Positions 1 through 6,915 of a DNA stretch of 7,238 bases are shown one piece after another. This DNA is from Lachnospiraceae bacterium UBA3332. GTDB lineage: Bacteria; Bacillota; Clostridia; Lachnospirales; Lachnospiraceae. Each line of letters starts with the position of its first letter. Within the stretch, counting starts at the first letter, position 1. The notes under the pieces were generated by a model that searched no databases, was not told where the DNA came from, and saw only the letters and a program-made list of their open reading frames with translations. The translations under genes and the position numbers were made by a program. The DNA is taken from assembly GCA_002361095.1 (NCBI GenBank), contig DERU01000039.1, positions 1 through 7,238 on the forward strand, read 5' to 3'.

Positions 1-1
1 C

Positions 2-511
2 ACCACCGGCTTCGGCACGGCGGATTTCAACCTCTGGCCCACCTTCTCAAAAGGTCTCCTGGTGGTCCTGATGTTCATCGGAGCCTGCGCGGGTTCCACC
101 GGCGGCGGCATCAAAGTTTCCCGGTTTTTGATTCTTTTTAAAACCGTGGCCAAGGAACTTAAACTCCTGCTCCACCCAAAGAGCATCAAAAAAGTCCGGT
201 TTGACGGGAAAGTAGTGGAGCACGAAACCGTCCGTTCCACCAATGTTTTTTTGTTTACCTATATTTTGGTTTTCACCATATCCCTGCTTTTGCTCACCTT
301 CGATAATTTTGACCTGACTACCACTTTTACGGCAGTGGCAGCCACCTTGAACAATATCGGACCGGGACTTGAGACGGTAGGGCCCACCGGTAACTTTTCC
401 CTCTTTTCCAACGTTTCCAAGCTGGTGATGATCTTTGACATGCTTGCCGGAAGACTGGAACTGTTCCCGCTTCTGTTGCTCTTTAACAAAAATACCTGGA
501 AAAAATTTTAA
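2..511 (+). CDS. trkH: TrkH family potassium uptake protein, C-terminal part (5' end off window)
   Basis: Membrane subunit of a Trk/Ktr-type K+ uptake system, which normally works with a cytoplasmic TrkA/KtrA regulator; no partner is visible here. The frame is open from base 2 and gives 169 residues to a TAA stop. It begins inside the third pore loop: TTGFGT (residues 1-6) is the K+ filter, followed by a membrane helix and the conserved GSTGGGIK turn (about 31-38). A basic cytoplasmic stretch with HPKSIKK follows, then a hydrophobic helix (about 82-100). The fourth filter is in LNNIGPGL (about 116-123), and the typical end MLAGRLELFPLLLLF is the last membrane helix. The order and spacing match the C-terminal third of E. 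coli TrkH as I remember it. A GTG at 62 is only an internal Val codon, so the real start lies upstream of the window. The gene runs toward the minus-strand block and ends about 40 bases before a strong terminator. Identification is firm; only the TrkH versus KtrB naming is open. Confidence 0.93.
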   Translation, partial: TTGFGTADFNLWPTFSKGLLVVLMFIGACAGSTGGGIKVSRFLILFKTVAKELKLLLHPKSIKKVRFDGKVVEHETVRSTNVFLFTYILVFTISLLLLTFDNFDLTTTFTAVAATLNNIGPGLETVGPTGNFSLFSNVSKLVMIFDMLAGRLELFPLLLLFNKNTWKKF

Positions 512-551
512 AACGGGCGGCAGGCTTTGCCTGTGCTCCTTATGATACGCG

Positions 552-579
552 AAAACCCCGCTGTAAACAGCGGGGTTTT
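552..579. terminator. Bidirectional Rho-independent terminator between convergent genes
   Basis: Perfect 12-bp inverted repeat: AAAACCCCGCTG, loop TAAA, CAGCGGGGTTTT. The GC core is flanked by A residues on one side and T residues on the other, so it reads as an intrinsic terminator on both strands. It lies 40 bases after the trkH stop and about 115 bases after the stop of the minus-strand glycoside hydrolase gene. It is therefore well placed to end both convergent transcripts. A small hairpin (CAGGC/GCCTG, 521-533) precedes it and looks incidental. I see no gene in the rest of the 512-693 gap. Confidence 0.92.
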
Positions 580-693
580 ATACTTTGGCACTCCTACCGG
601 TCACGGCAAATTCCGGCAGAGACACGCCGGCAGCCGCCTCCCGTGCGCGGGATATGCCGCCGGCGGGAATGATTTTTCAAACACGCCCTAATC

Positions 694-2712
694 CTAGTAG
701 GCAATCATGGGAATGGATTGGGCTTTTTGGCCTGTGGGCGCCAGACTGCCGTCCGCGACCTCATATATGTGCCTGCTGCATTCCCGCACCTGTTCCATCA
801 TCTCCGTATAAGGCTGGAAGCAAATATCAAACAATCCGATGTTATAGTTTTCCCCGTCGAATCTGCCCAGTACAAACTGGTCTCCGTATTGGAAGTAATG
901 GCAGCCTACGCCGCAGGGATGGGCGGCCACCCGCTCGCAGTAATGCCGGTATGCGATTCCCCGGTCTGCCTGCGTCTTTACCCCCTCCAGCCCGGTGGCG
1001 GTCGGGCCTGCGTCCAAAGCGCCAAAGTGGAATTCCCCAATCACCACCGGCAAATCCACACCCAAATCCACCACGTTCTGGATCGCCGGCGTAGGATCCT
1101 GCGCATAGCAGTTGATGGAAAATACATCAAAATTCTCCCAGCCCGTCACCAAATCCGGATCGGAAATCCATGCCCAGCGCATCCCCAGGATCATGTGGTT
1201 GCGGTCCACTTTCCGGCAGGCTTTCGCCACGATTCCCACATAGGCTGCCAGCATCCGCCTCGAAAACGCCTTCATATCCTCACGGGCCCCATCCGACCAT
1301 GCAGACACCTGCCGCTGTGATTCATAAAGACTGTCAAAGCTTTCCAGTTCCCGGTTCCACGCTTTGTTTAACTCTGCCACCGTTTTGTATTTTTCCTGTA
1401 AAAACGCAACCAGCGCTTCCTTACATGCCGTCCGCCGGGGATTATAAAGAACTTCATCCGCCAAAATCAAATTGTCCACAAACGCCCAGGCGGGCTCGTT
1501 GCGCAAAAAGTAACCTATCATATACGGATCGTCCCTGCGCTGTGCCAGCGCCTGCGCGCACTTATCCGCGTTTTCCTCATATTCCCTGCTGAATACATCC
1601 GGAAAATCACGGAAAATAAAGGTTTTGGTTCCCGGGAATTCCGGCAGGGACGTCACATACGGAATCTTCATGACGCCGAACAATTCACTGTCACTCCAGT
1701 TGCCAAGCGTATTCATCCCCACGCCCTTTAACTGTCCCGTCACCATGGTTTTCCATTTCTCATACCAATCGTTCCCGAACGCACGGATCAGATTTGCCTG
1801 CGCATAGGAAAACATCCTGCAATCCCGGCGTGCTTCCGGCCGGTTGCGCATGCCTTTATCATAGCACCCCCCATATACGGGATCGTCCTCTTTGGGCAGC
1901 CATTCCAGCCACTTTTCCAATCCGTCCACCCGGCAGTCCGTTCTCACGCCGACACAATCTGGCCCCATGCTGAAAAACGCATAGCCCTCCGGATCCGTCA
2001 GCCACCATTTCCCGTTTTCCTTACAGCTTGCAAAAAATCCCGTCCCCTCCCGCAGTTTCTTGTTTTTCCAACCTCCGTAGGGCGTCCAGTCCTCAAAGGG
2101 ATAGCCTTTCTGCGTCTGCAGCAGCTGGCGGTTCAACGCTTCTTTTACCGCCTCCGCGCCATGCAGTTTTCCCGGCCATTCCTTCTTGCGGTTTTGCCCC
2201 AGTTCGTCCACCAGCTTCTCATCCGCAATCGGAAACTCCTCCGGATAGGAATCCGTCAGGGCAAGTTCCTCAATCTTCACCGTCACGTCATGGAAACAGG
2301 GCAGTCCCACCAGTTCCGCCCGCACCATCTCTTCCCGGACAATCCTTCTGCCGTGGCAGACCACTTTCTGCTGCCCTACGCTCGCCTCGGGAAACAAAAG
2401 GTGCGCGTCCGTGAGGGATAAATCCAGGCAGATCTTTGCCCGCACATTCCCCAGAATGCCAAATCGGGTGGTAAACGCAGCTTTTTCCTCCTCCCCCTCC
2501 GCCCAAAACTGCAGATTAAACGCCATGCTGTGCGCTTCCTCCACCGTCAGAAAGAAAGTCAGATACCGCTCCTTACAGGTCAACAGTTCCGGCAGCAAAA
2601 GCCCCCCGCCCGCCGCCGGAAGCGTCATGCGCACTCCCGAAACCTCCTGCTCCAAAAGCTTCGTCCCTTCCCCCAAGGACTCCTTCGTAATCTCCAAATA
2701 CCGCATCGCCAT
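694..2712 (-). CDS. GH50-like (agarase-like) glycoside hydrolase, cytoplasmic
   Basis: A 672-residue protein resembling the GH50 group of clan A retaining glycosidases. Residues about 1-180 are a probable beta-rich, carbohydrate-binding-like domain. A (beta/alpha)8 barrel follows from about 210, with GTGFFASCKENGKWWLTDPEG (223-243) near its entry and GMNTLGNWSDSEL (332-344). The probable acid/base is E406 in GYFLRNEPAW and the probable nucleophile is E560 in VVIGEFHFGALD. A conserved block follows, FQYGDQFVLGRFDGENYNIG (607-626). These motifs and the 154-residue Glu-Glu spacing fit GH50 as I recall it. Known GH50 enzymes are mostly secreted beta-agarases of marine bacteria; here no signal peptide or lipobox is visible, so a cytoplasmic role on imported oligosaccharides is inferred and agarose is an unlikely substrate. 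It is the last gene of the leftward block, 157 bp after the DUF2264 gene, and ends before the shared terminator. Two ATGs compete as start: 2712 (SD AGGAAG, 8-nt gap) and Met3 at 2706 (AGGGGG, 7-nt gap). Family relation is good; activity is unknown. Confidence 0.85.
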   Translation of the reverse strand: MAMRYLEITKESLGEGTKLLEQEVSGVRMTLPAAGGGLLLPELLTCKERYLTFFLTVEEAHSMAFNLQFWAEGEEEKAAFTTRFGILGNVRAKICLDLSLTDAHLLFPEASVGQQKVVCHGRRIVREEMVRAELVGLPCFHDVTVKIEELALTDSYPEEFPIADEKLVDELGQNRKKEWPGKLHGAEAVKEALNRQLLQTQKGYPFEDWTPYGGWKNKKLREGTGFFASCKENGKWWLTDPEGYAFFSMGPDCVGVRTDCRVDGLEKWLEWLPKEDDPVYGGCYDKGMRNRPEARRDCRMFSYAQANLIRAFGNDWYEKWKTMVTGQLKGVGMNTLGNWSDSELFGVMKIPYVTSLPEFPGTKTFIFRDFPDVFSREYEENADKCAQALAQRRDDPYMIGYFLRNEPAWAFVDNLILADEVLYNPRRTACKEALVAFLQEKYKTVAELNKAWNRELESFDSLYESQRQVSAWSDGAREDMKAFSRRMLAAYVGIVAKACRKVDRNHMILGMRWAWISDPDLVTGWENFDVFSINCYAQDPTPAIQNVVDLGVDLPVVIGEFHFGALDAGPTATGLEGVKTQADRGIAYRHYCERVAAHPCGVGCHYFQYGDQFVLGRFDGENYNIGLFDICFQPYTEMMEQVRECSRHIYEVADGSLAPTGQKAQSIPMIAY

Positions 2713-2713
2713 A

Positions 2714-2726
2714 CCCCCTTCTTCCT
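2714..2726 (-). promoter_or_regulatory. Ribosome binding site(s) of the GH50-like gene
   Basis: The minus strand reads AGGAAGAAGGGGG directly before TATGGCGATG. AGGAAG (2726-2721) is 8 nt from the ATG at 2712, while AGGGGG (2719-2714) is 7 nt from the ATG at 2706. The purine tract therefore supports either start; the product would differ by two residues. Confidence 0.6.
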
Positions 2727-2743
2727 GTTTGCTCCGTCATTTC

Positions 2744-2789
2744 CGGCCTGTCATGCGCTAAAGCGCATTTGGAAAATCATTCCAGGCCG
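2744..2789 (-). promoter_or_regulatory. Nested inverted repeats in the 5' leader of the GH50-like gene
   Basis: The inner element is a 7+2+7 palindrome, ATGCGCT-AA-AGCGCAT (2753-2768, plus strand). It sits inside an outer 7-bp inverted repeat, CGGCCTG (2744-2750) with CAGGCCG (2783-2789). The block ends about 30 bases before the start codon. As DNA, the inner palindrome has the size and symmetry of a repressor operator. As RNA, the two pairings could form a hairpin set on an outer stem in the leader. I cannot tell these apart and recognise no named regulator motif or riboswitch. Confidence 0.45.
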
Positions 2790-2843
2790 TCCGGTATATA
2801 TGCAGTCTACCACAATCCCCCATCCGTCTCCATGTAAAATCTT

Positions 2844-2866
2844 GCACTTTAACTGTTAAATTGTGC
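2844..2866 (-). repeat. Inverted repeat just after the DUF2264 stop; possible operator or weak hairpin
   Basis: The core is a perfect 6+1+6 palindrome, TTTAAC-A-GTTAAA on the minus strand. It is extended by GCAC/GTGC arms with a two-base bulge on one side. It begins four bases after the TAG of the DUF2264 gene. No T run follows, so it is a poor intrinsic terminator; a DNA-binding site or a 3'-end-stabilising hairpin is more likely. TTAACA inside it (2859-2854) matches five of six bases of a -35 box, but I find no convincing -10 at proper spacing, so I do not call a promoter. Confidence 0.4.
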
Positions 2867-2870
2867 TGCC

Positions 2871-4913
2871 CTACAGCATCAGACGTCCTTCCATACCGGC
2901 AAAGTCAATGCGGCGCTGCGTGCCGTCTTTGAGGGTCACTGTCACCGGACCATAACCGCCGCGCCCTTCCGGATCCGTGTAGGAAACGGAGCCTATGGGG
3001 AAAATCTCCTCCTCCGAAAAATCCTTTGCGCTCTCCTTCGTAATCACCTGTGAAATCAGGATATGGGGCTCATTCCCGTAATGCTTTTTCCGGGAGGTTT
3101 TGGCAAACACTACAATCGAATGTTCGGAATCCGGGTTGGTACCGCTGCGATGCACAAGATCCAACCCGTCCCAGCCGTCATAAACGGTCATCGCCAACTG
3201 TTTCTCCCTTCCCGTAAAATCCTTCCCTTTCAAAACAATCGCCCTGGCTTTGTCCTTTTCCAAATGCCGCACCTGCGTGCCGTTATCCGGAAATCCATAC
3301 GCGCCCAGCGTCAATTCTACCGTCTGCCTGAAAAGCCGCAGCCGGTCCACCCGGATTATCCCGCAGGGCACCGCAAAATCCGCCAGGTTCAGCGCCTGCA
3401 TCCAGTGTGTCTCCTTCTTGGTATCATAACGGAAAAACTGTCTCCGGTAAAGCACATCGTCCCTCATTCCGCTCCAGAAAGTCACATTACACCTTTCATA
3501 AGCCTGCGTCAGCGTATCATGAAGCACATATTGCTGGCTTTCCACGCCCTCCTCCGGCGCAGGGGCGGCTTCCCACGGATATTTGGTATTGTAGCACAGT
3601 TTGGAATAATTCCACATGCCATGGATATCTTCCGCCTCTTTCACCACCTTGCCGGTACGCAATATTGTCTCGCCGTTGGCCTGGTGGTTGGAAAAGCAAA
3701 GGGCAGGGCCGTCCAGCGCCGTCACCTTCACCCCGTTTTCCCCAAGCGTCTCCCAGCTTCCGTTATGTTCCTTTGCCGTCCAGAAAGGATGGTCTGCGGG
3801 CAGATGGAGGCACAAAAACGCTTTGCCAAGCCAGAAGGGGGATTCGGCACAGGAATATCCCTGTACCAGCGGCATAAACTGCCCGTAAAATCCCAGCGTA
3901 GGCACTCCTTTGTAAAGGAAATCCTCCCTGGTCATAAACTGCATAAGCGATCCGGAACTGATACGCCGCGCAAGGCCCGGATCCGCCCTATGGTTTTTCA
4001 AAAACAGGTTGCCGTCAAAAGCGCTGGTGGCCGCGTTGCGGTAAATATTGCTTCTGCCCCACATATTGGTAAATCCGTCCCTGTCAAAAAAATCCCCGTA
4101 AGTCTCCATCAGCCGGTTGGAACATTCTTCAAATTTCCCCGCCAGATACGGAGCGTTTTCATACCCGTACCACACATTCCAAAGCGGGGCATAGACATTG
4201 AACGCCCAACAGGAATAGTAGTCAAAGCACTGGCCGTCCCGAAACCATCCGTCCCCGGCATAATAGTTTAGAATTGCCTGCGCATGTTCCATCATGATAT
4301 CCTTATCAATCGGATATCCTTCCATATGTAGAAACGCCATATCCAACATATTAAAGAGGCGCCAGTTCTGCGGCACGGTATAGCCATGCGCATACCCGGT
4401 CAAAAATTCGGCGATCACATCCTTTTCTTTTTTCTCATAGGTATCCCAGATTTGTTCCCTGCAGATCCACAGGCAAATTACCAGCGCACAGGTCTCCACC
4501 GTCTGTTGGAAAGCGCGGTGATAATCCCGGGCTTTTTCCTGCATCTCTTCATAGCGGCCCGCAGAGAAGGGATCGTCCTTGGAACAAATGCGCAGAATCT
4601 GTTGTTTATAATATTCCCGGATATCATAGCCGCAGATATGCAGACCGGGATTGTCGTGCAGCAGGGGGGCCGCAATGAAAAAAGACCGCGCCAAACCCTC
4701 GAAGTACTCCGCTTTCTGCTCCCAAACCGCGTCCGCACTGTGGGGATAGGTCACCTGCGTTTCTTTGCGGGGCATCACCACCGGATCTTCAAAATGCCTG
4801 ATATTTTGGAAAATCCCTTCCAACAGGTATTCCCCCGCCTCAATCCAACTCTGCCTGGTCAGTCCCGTGTAAGGACTTAAATTAAAATCCAATGTCTTTG
4901 GTGTAAAGGCCAT
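2871..4913 (-). CDS. DUF2264 domain protein (probable GH154-type glycosidase)
   Basis: A 680-residue protein of the DUF2264 family. Residues about 15-370 should form an (alpha/alpha) toroid rich in aromatics. Its conserved stretches are NWRLFNML (183-190), DGWFRDG (221-227), FDYYSCWAFNVYAPLW (230-245), RSNIYRNAATSAF (287-299) and GYSCAESPFWLGKAF (352-366). Residues about 380-680 look like a beta-rich domain. From memory, DUF2264 proteins were brought into CAZy as GH154, with beta-glucuronidase activity reported for gut Bacteroidota members; treat this as something to check. The acidic residues in the listed motifs are catalytic candidates, but I cannot assign them. No signal peptide is seen, so cytoplasmic. 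The frame stays open upstream to an ATG at 5054, but that would overlap the ABC gene and add 47 Gly/Arg-rich residues encoded by a hairpin region. The ATG at 4913 has AAAGGAGG four bases upstream and starts MAFTPKTLDFN, so I chose it. It lies between the exporter genes and the GH50-like gene, with which it probably shares a substrate pathway. Confidence 0.88.
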   Translation of the reverse strand: MAFTPKTLDFNLSPYTGLTRQSWIEAGEYLLEGIFQNIRHFEDPVVMPRKETQVTYPHSADAVWEQKAEYFEGLARSFFIAAPLLHDNPGLHICGYDIREYYKQQILRICSKDDPFSAGRYEEMQEKARDYHRAFQQTVETCALVICLWICREQIWDTYEKKEKDVIAEFLTGYAHGYTVPQNWRLFNMLDMAFLHMEGYPIDKDIMMEHAQAILNYYAGDGWFRDGQCFDYYSCWAFNVYAPLWNVWYGYENAPYLAGKFEECSNRLMETYGDFFDRDGFTNMWGRSNIYRNAATSAFDGNLFLKNHRADPGLARRISSGSLMQFMTREDFLYKGVPTLGFYGQFMPLVQGYSCAESPFWLGKAFLCLHLPADHPFWTAKEHNGSWETLGENGVKVTALDGPALCFSNHQANGETILRTGKVVKEAEDIHGMWNYSKLCYNTKYPWEAAPAPEEGVESQQYVLHDTLTQAYERCNVTFWSGMRDDVLYRRQFFRYDTKKETHWMQALNLADFAVPCGIIRVDRLRLFRQTVELTLGAYGFPDNGTQVRHLEKDKARAIVLKGKDFTGREKQLAMTVYDGWDGLDLVHRSGTNPDSEHSIVVFAKTSRKKHYGNEPHILISQVITKESAKDFSEEEIFPIGSVSYTDPEGRGGYGPVTVTLKDGTQRRIDFAGMEGRLML

Positions 4914-4917
4914 CTCT

Positions 4918-4925
4918 CCTCCTTT
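4918..4925 (-). promoter_or_regulatory. Strong ribosome binding site fixing the DUF2264 start
   Basis: The minus strand reads AAAGGAGG, then AGAG, then ATG (4913). This near-perfect Shine-Dalgarno sequence decides for the 680-residue product over upstream in-frame ATGs at 4964 and 5054; the one at 4964 has no comparable site. The site starts only three bases after the 11-bp hairpin at 4929-4962, so folding of that region could affect ribosome access. Confidence 0.85.
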
Positions 4926-4928
4926 CCC

Positions 4929-4962
4929 GCGCAGCGGTCCGGCCAAGCCCAGACCGCTGCGC
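4929..4962 (-). repeat. 11-bp perfect stem-loop in the leader before the DUF2264 gene
   Basis: GCGCAGCGGTC (4929-4939) and GACCGCTGCGC (4952-4962) are perfect inverted repeats around a 12-base loop, and the loop has a further GGC/GCC pairing. The predicted hairpin is very stable and lies between the ABC stop (5020-5022) and the DUF2264 ribosome binding site. No U tract follows, so it is not a standard terminator. It may stabilise or separate the two parts of a transcript, or modulate translation of the downstream gene. Confidence 0.7.
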
Positions 4963-4997
4963 ATCCGGCCGCGAAAACCGCCGCGCAATAAATCCGG
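4953..4997 (-). repeat. Imperfect direct repeat CCGGAT-(N)-GCGCRGCGGT
   Basis: On the minus strand CCGGATTTATTGCGCGGCGGT (4997-4977, 21 bases with its insert TTATT) is followed by CCGGATGCGCAGCGGT (4968-4953). The second copy lacks the five-base insert and has A for G at one site. Both GCGCRGCGGT segments are complementary to the downstream arm at 4929-4938; the first would need one G-U pair. The same arm could thus pair with either copy. Confidence 0.55.
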
Positions 4998-5019
4998 TAC
5001 ACCCTGCAGGTTTTTCGCG

Positions 5020-6915
5020 TCAGTCCAGTTCCTTCTTACCGGTGTACAGTTCATAATAACGGCCTTTCATCGCCAGCAATTCATCATGGTCGCCCCGTTC
5101 GATTATCTCTCCGTTCTCCAATACCATGATTGCATTGGCGTTCCTGACCGTGGAGAGCCTGTGGGCGATAACCAGCGTCGTCCGCTGCGCCATCAGCCGA
5201 TCCATACCGTGCTCGATATGCCGCTCTGTCCTTGTATCCACAGAGGAAGTCGCCTCATCCAAAATCAAAATCGGCGCCTTTGATATCGCTGCCCTGGCGA
5301 TGTTGAGAAGCTGGCGCTGCCCCTGGCTTAAATTTGCGCCGTCCCCTTCGATCACCGTGTCATAACCGTGCTCCAGGCGTTTGATAAAATGATCGGCACT
5401 GGCAAGCTTTGCCGCCTCCACCACCTCTTCATCCGTAGCGTCCAGCCGCCCATAACGAATGTTCTCCCGGATGGTTCCGGTAAACAGATGGGTATCCTGC
5501 AGTACCATGGCAATGTTACGCCTCAGGTCGTCCCTCTTAATGTTACGCACATCCACCCCGTCGATGGTGATGCTTCCCGCATCGATGTCATAAAACCGGT
5601 TGATCAGATTGGTGATGGTGGTTTTTCCTGCCCCGGTGGAGCCTACAAAGGCAATTTTCTGCCCCGGCTTGGCATACAGCGAAATATTTTTCAGAATGGT
5701 CTTATCCGGATTATAACCAAAGGTCACATCCTTCAAAACCACATGCCCCTGACAGGACTTTAATTCTACCGCATTCGCACTGTCTAAAGCCTCCGGCTCT
5801 TCATCCATAACCTTAAAGACACGTTCGGCCCCCGCCAGCGCGGAAAAAATAGTGTTCATCTGCATGGAAAGCTCATTGATGGGTCTGGAAAACTGACGGG
5901 AATAATTGACAAACACCGTCAGACCGCCGATATCAAATCCGCGCAGCACGCACAAAATCCCGCCGATCATCGCCGTCAGGGAATAACTCACCTGACTTAA
6001 GTTTCCCATCACGGGGCCCATAATTCCCCCGAAAAACTGGGCCAGAATCTGCTTATCCCGCAGATCGTAATTCAAAAATTCAAATTCTTCCTGGGCCGTC
6101 TCTTCGTGGCAGAACACCTTGACTACCTTCTGTCCCGTCACCGTCTCTTCGATGTAACCGTTGAGCGTTCCCAGGGCCGCCTGCTGCGCCTGGTAATATT
6201 TCCGGCTCCGCATGGCCACAAAGCCTGCCGCCTGCATCATCAGCGGAACGGAAACCACCGTAATCACCGTCAGCCACACGTTCGTATACAGCATCAGGCA
6301 AAAAGTTCCCACCACCGTAATCACGCTGGAAATGATCTGAACCACCGTATTATTGAGCATATCGCCCACCGCGTCCAGGTCATTGGTAAAACGGCTCATA
6401 ATGTCCCCGTTGTTATTGGTATCGTAAAAACGCACCGGGAGTTTCTGCATTCTGGCAAACAAATCGTTGCGGATCCGTTCCAGGGCCCCCTGCGATATGG
6501 TAATCATAATGCGCTGCTGCAGATACTGGGCAAGAATCCCCACCGCAAATACCGCAGCCATGACCAAAAGGGAAAACAGTAACTTTTGGGGGGTACCGCC
6601 CTCCTGCGTCAGTCCGTTAATGATAGGCCGCAGCAAATAAGAACCGGCCAGCGACGCAAGCGTTCCCAAAATCACACAGAAAAATACAAACAGCAATTTT
6701 CCGGTATCCTGGCTCAAATAGCCAAGCAGACGCCGCACTGCCGCCTTGGTATCCTTCGGCTTCTTGACCGGCATATTACCGCGCCCCTTGCCCGGGCCTT
6801 TTGCGCGCCCCCTGCCGCCGGGACCTCCCGGACCGCCCGGGCCTCCCCCGGGTTGTTCCTGCGGCGATTTGCGGGCATATTTTTTAATCAGCCGTTCTTT
6901 TCTTTTCTCATCCAT
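5020..6915 (-). CDS. ABC exporter half-transporter, catalytically complete subunit (TM288/BmrD-like)
   Basis: A 631-residue membrane-plus-ATPase half of a type IV (ABCB-like) exporter, probably for drugs, lipids or peptides. The order is a basic start (1-20), a Gly/Pro-rich tail (23-46), six membrane helices between about 70 and 325 (two at about 72-98 and 111-135, two at about 187-235, the last pair about 290-330), then the nucleotide-binding domain from about 385. Walker A is GSTGAGKT (425-432), Q-loop Q473, signature LSQGQ (529-533), Walker B ILILDE with catalytic E554, D-loop SSVD and switch H585 in IAHRLS. LSQGQ deviates from LSGGQ in the way known for the subunit that keeps the working Walker B Glu in heterodimeric exporters such as TM287/288. 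The ATG overlaps the upstream stop by one base (TAATG), with AGGAGGT 9 bases upstream, indicating coupled translation and equal stoichiometry. Its partner is the truncated gene upstream. Substrate cannot be told from sequence. Confidence 0.95.
   Translation of the reverse strand: MDEKRKERLIKKYARKSPQEQPGGGPGGPGGPGGRGRAKGPGKGRGNMPVKKPKDTKAAVRRLLGYLSQDTGKLLFVFFCVILGTLASLAGSYLLRPIINGLTQEGGTPQKLLFSLLVMAAVFAVGILAQYLQQRIMITISQGALERIRNDLFARMQKLPVRFYDTNNNGDIMSRFTNDLDAVGDMLNNTVVQIISSVITVVGTFCLMLYTNVWLTVITVVSVPLMMQAAGFVAMRSRKYYQAQQAALGTLNGYIEETVTGQKVVKVFCHEETAQEEFEFLNYDLRDKQILAQFFGGIMGPVMGNLSQVSYSLTAMIGGILCVLRGFDIGGLTVFVNYSRQFSRPINELSMQMNTIFSALAGAERVFKVMDEEPEALDSANAVELKSCQGHVVLKDVTFGYNPDKTILKNISLYAKPGQKIAFVGSTGAGKTTITNLINRFYDIDAGSITIDGVDVRNIKRDDLRRNIAMVLQDTHLFTGTIRENIRYGRLDATDEEVVEAAKLASADHFIKRLEHGYDTVIEGDGANLSQGQRQLLNIARAAISKAPILILDEATSSVDTRTERHIEHGMDRLMAQRTTLVIAHRLSTVRNANAIMVLENGEIIERGDHDELLAMKGRYYELYTGKKELD
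6778..6849 (-). repeat. Gly/Pro-rich low-complexity tail coding tract
   Basis: Codes for residues 23-46 of the ABC subunit, made of repeated GGP/PGG units followed by Gly, Arg and Lys. The DNA is a GC-rich run of degenerate 9-base repeats (CCxGGx-type). It lies before the first membrane helix, on the cytoplasmic side, and is probably disordered. Similar Gly-rich tails occur in many Clostridia ABC exporters as I recall; their role is unknown. Confidence 0.8.

Noticed and set aside
259..489. Minus-strand 76-codon frame inside trkH
   Set aside because: Antisense to the conserved fourth pore loop and last helix of TrkH; no ribosome binding site or family features noted.
633..666. GC-rich hairpins (TCCCG/CGGGA and CCGCC/GGCGG) after the GH50-like stop
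   Set aside because: Short stems in a GC-rich untranslated region without a T run; the real terminator is the 12-bp hairpin at 552-579.
585..1320. Overlapping plus-strand open frames opposite the end of the GH50-like gene
   Set aside because: The low-complexity Pro/Arg/Ser-rich products and the position opposite the conserved catalytic region mark them as shadows.
3063..4271. Long plus-strand open frame (402 codons) opposite the DUF2264 gene
   Set aside because: It is antisense to a clearly conserved protein. Its product is rich in Pro, His and Arg with no recognisable domain, and high GC easily opens such frames.
5003..5010. CCTGCAGG palindrome after the ABC stop
   Set aside because: Eight bases, no loop and no neighbouring copy; expected by chance at this GC content.
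4914..5054. 47-residue N-terminal extension of the DUF2264 protein (ATG at 5054 or 4964)
   Set aside because: It would overlap the end of the ABC gene and translate the hairpin region; the strong AAAGGAGG site before 4913 and the family-like start there are better.
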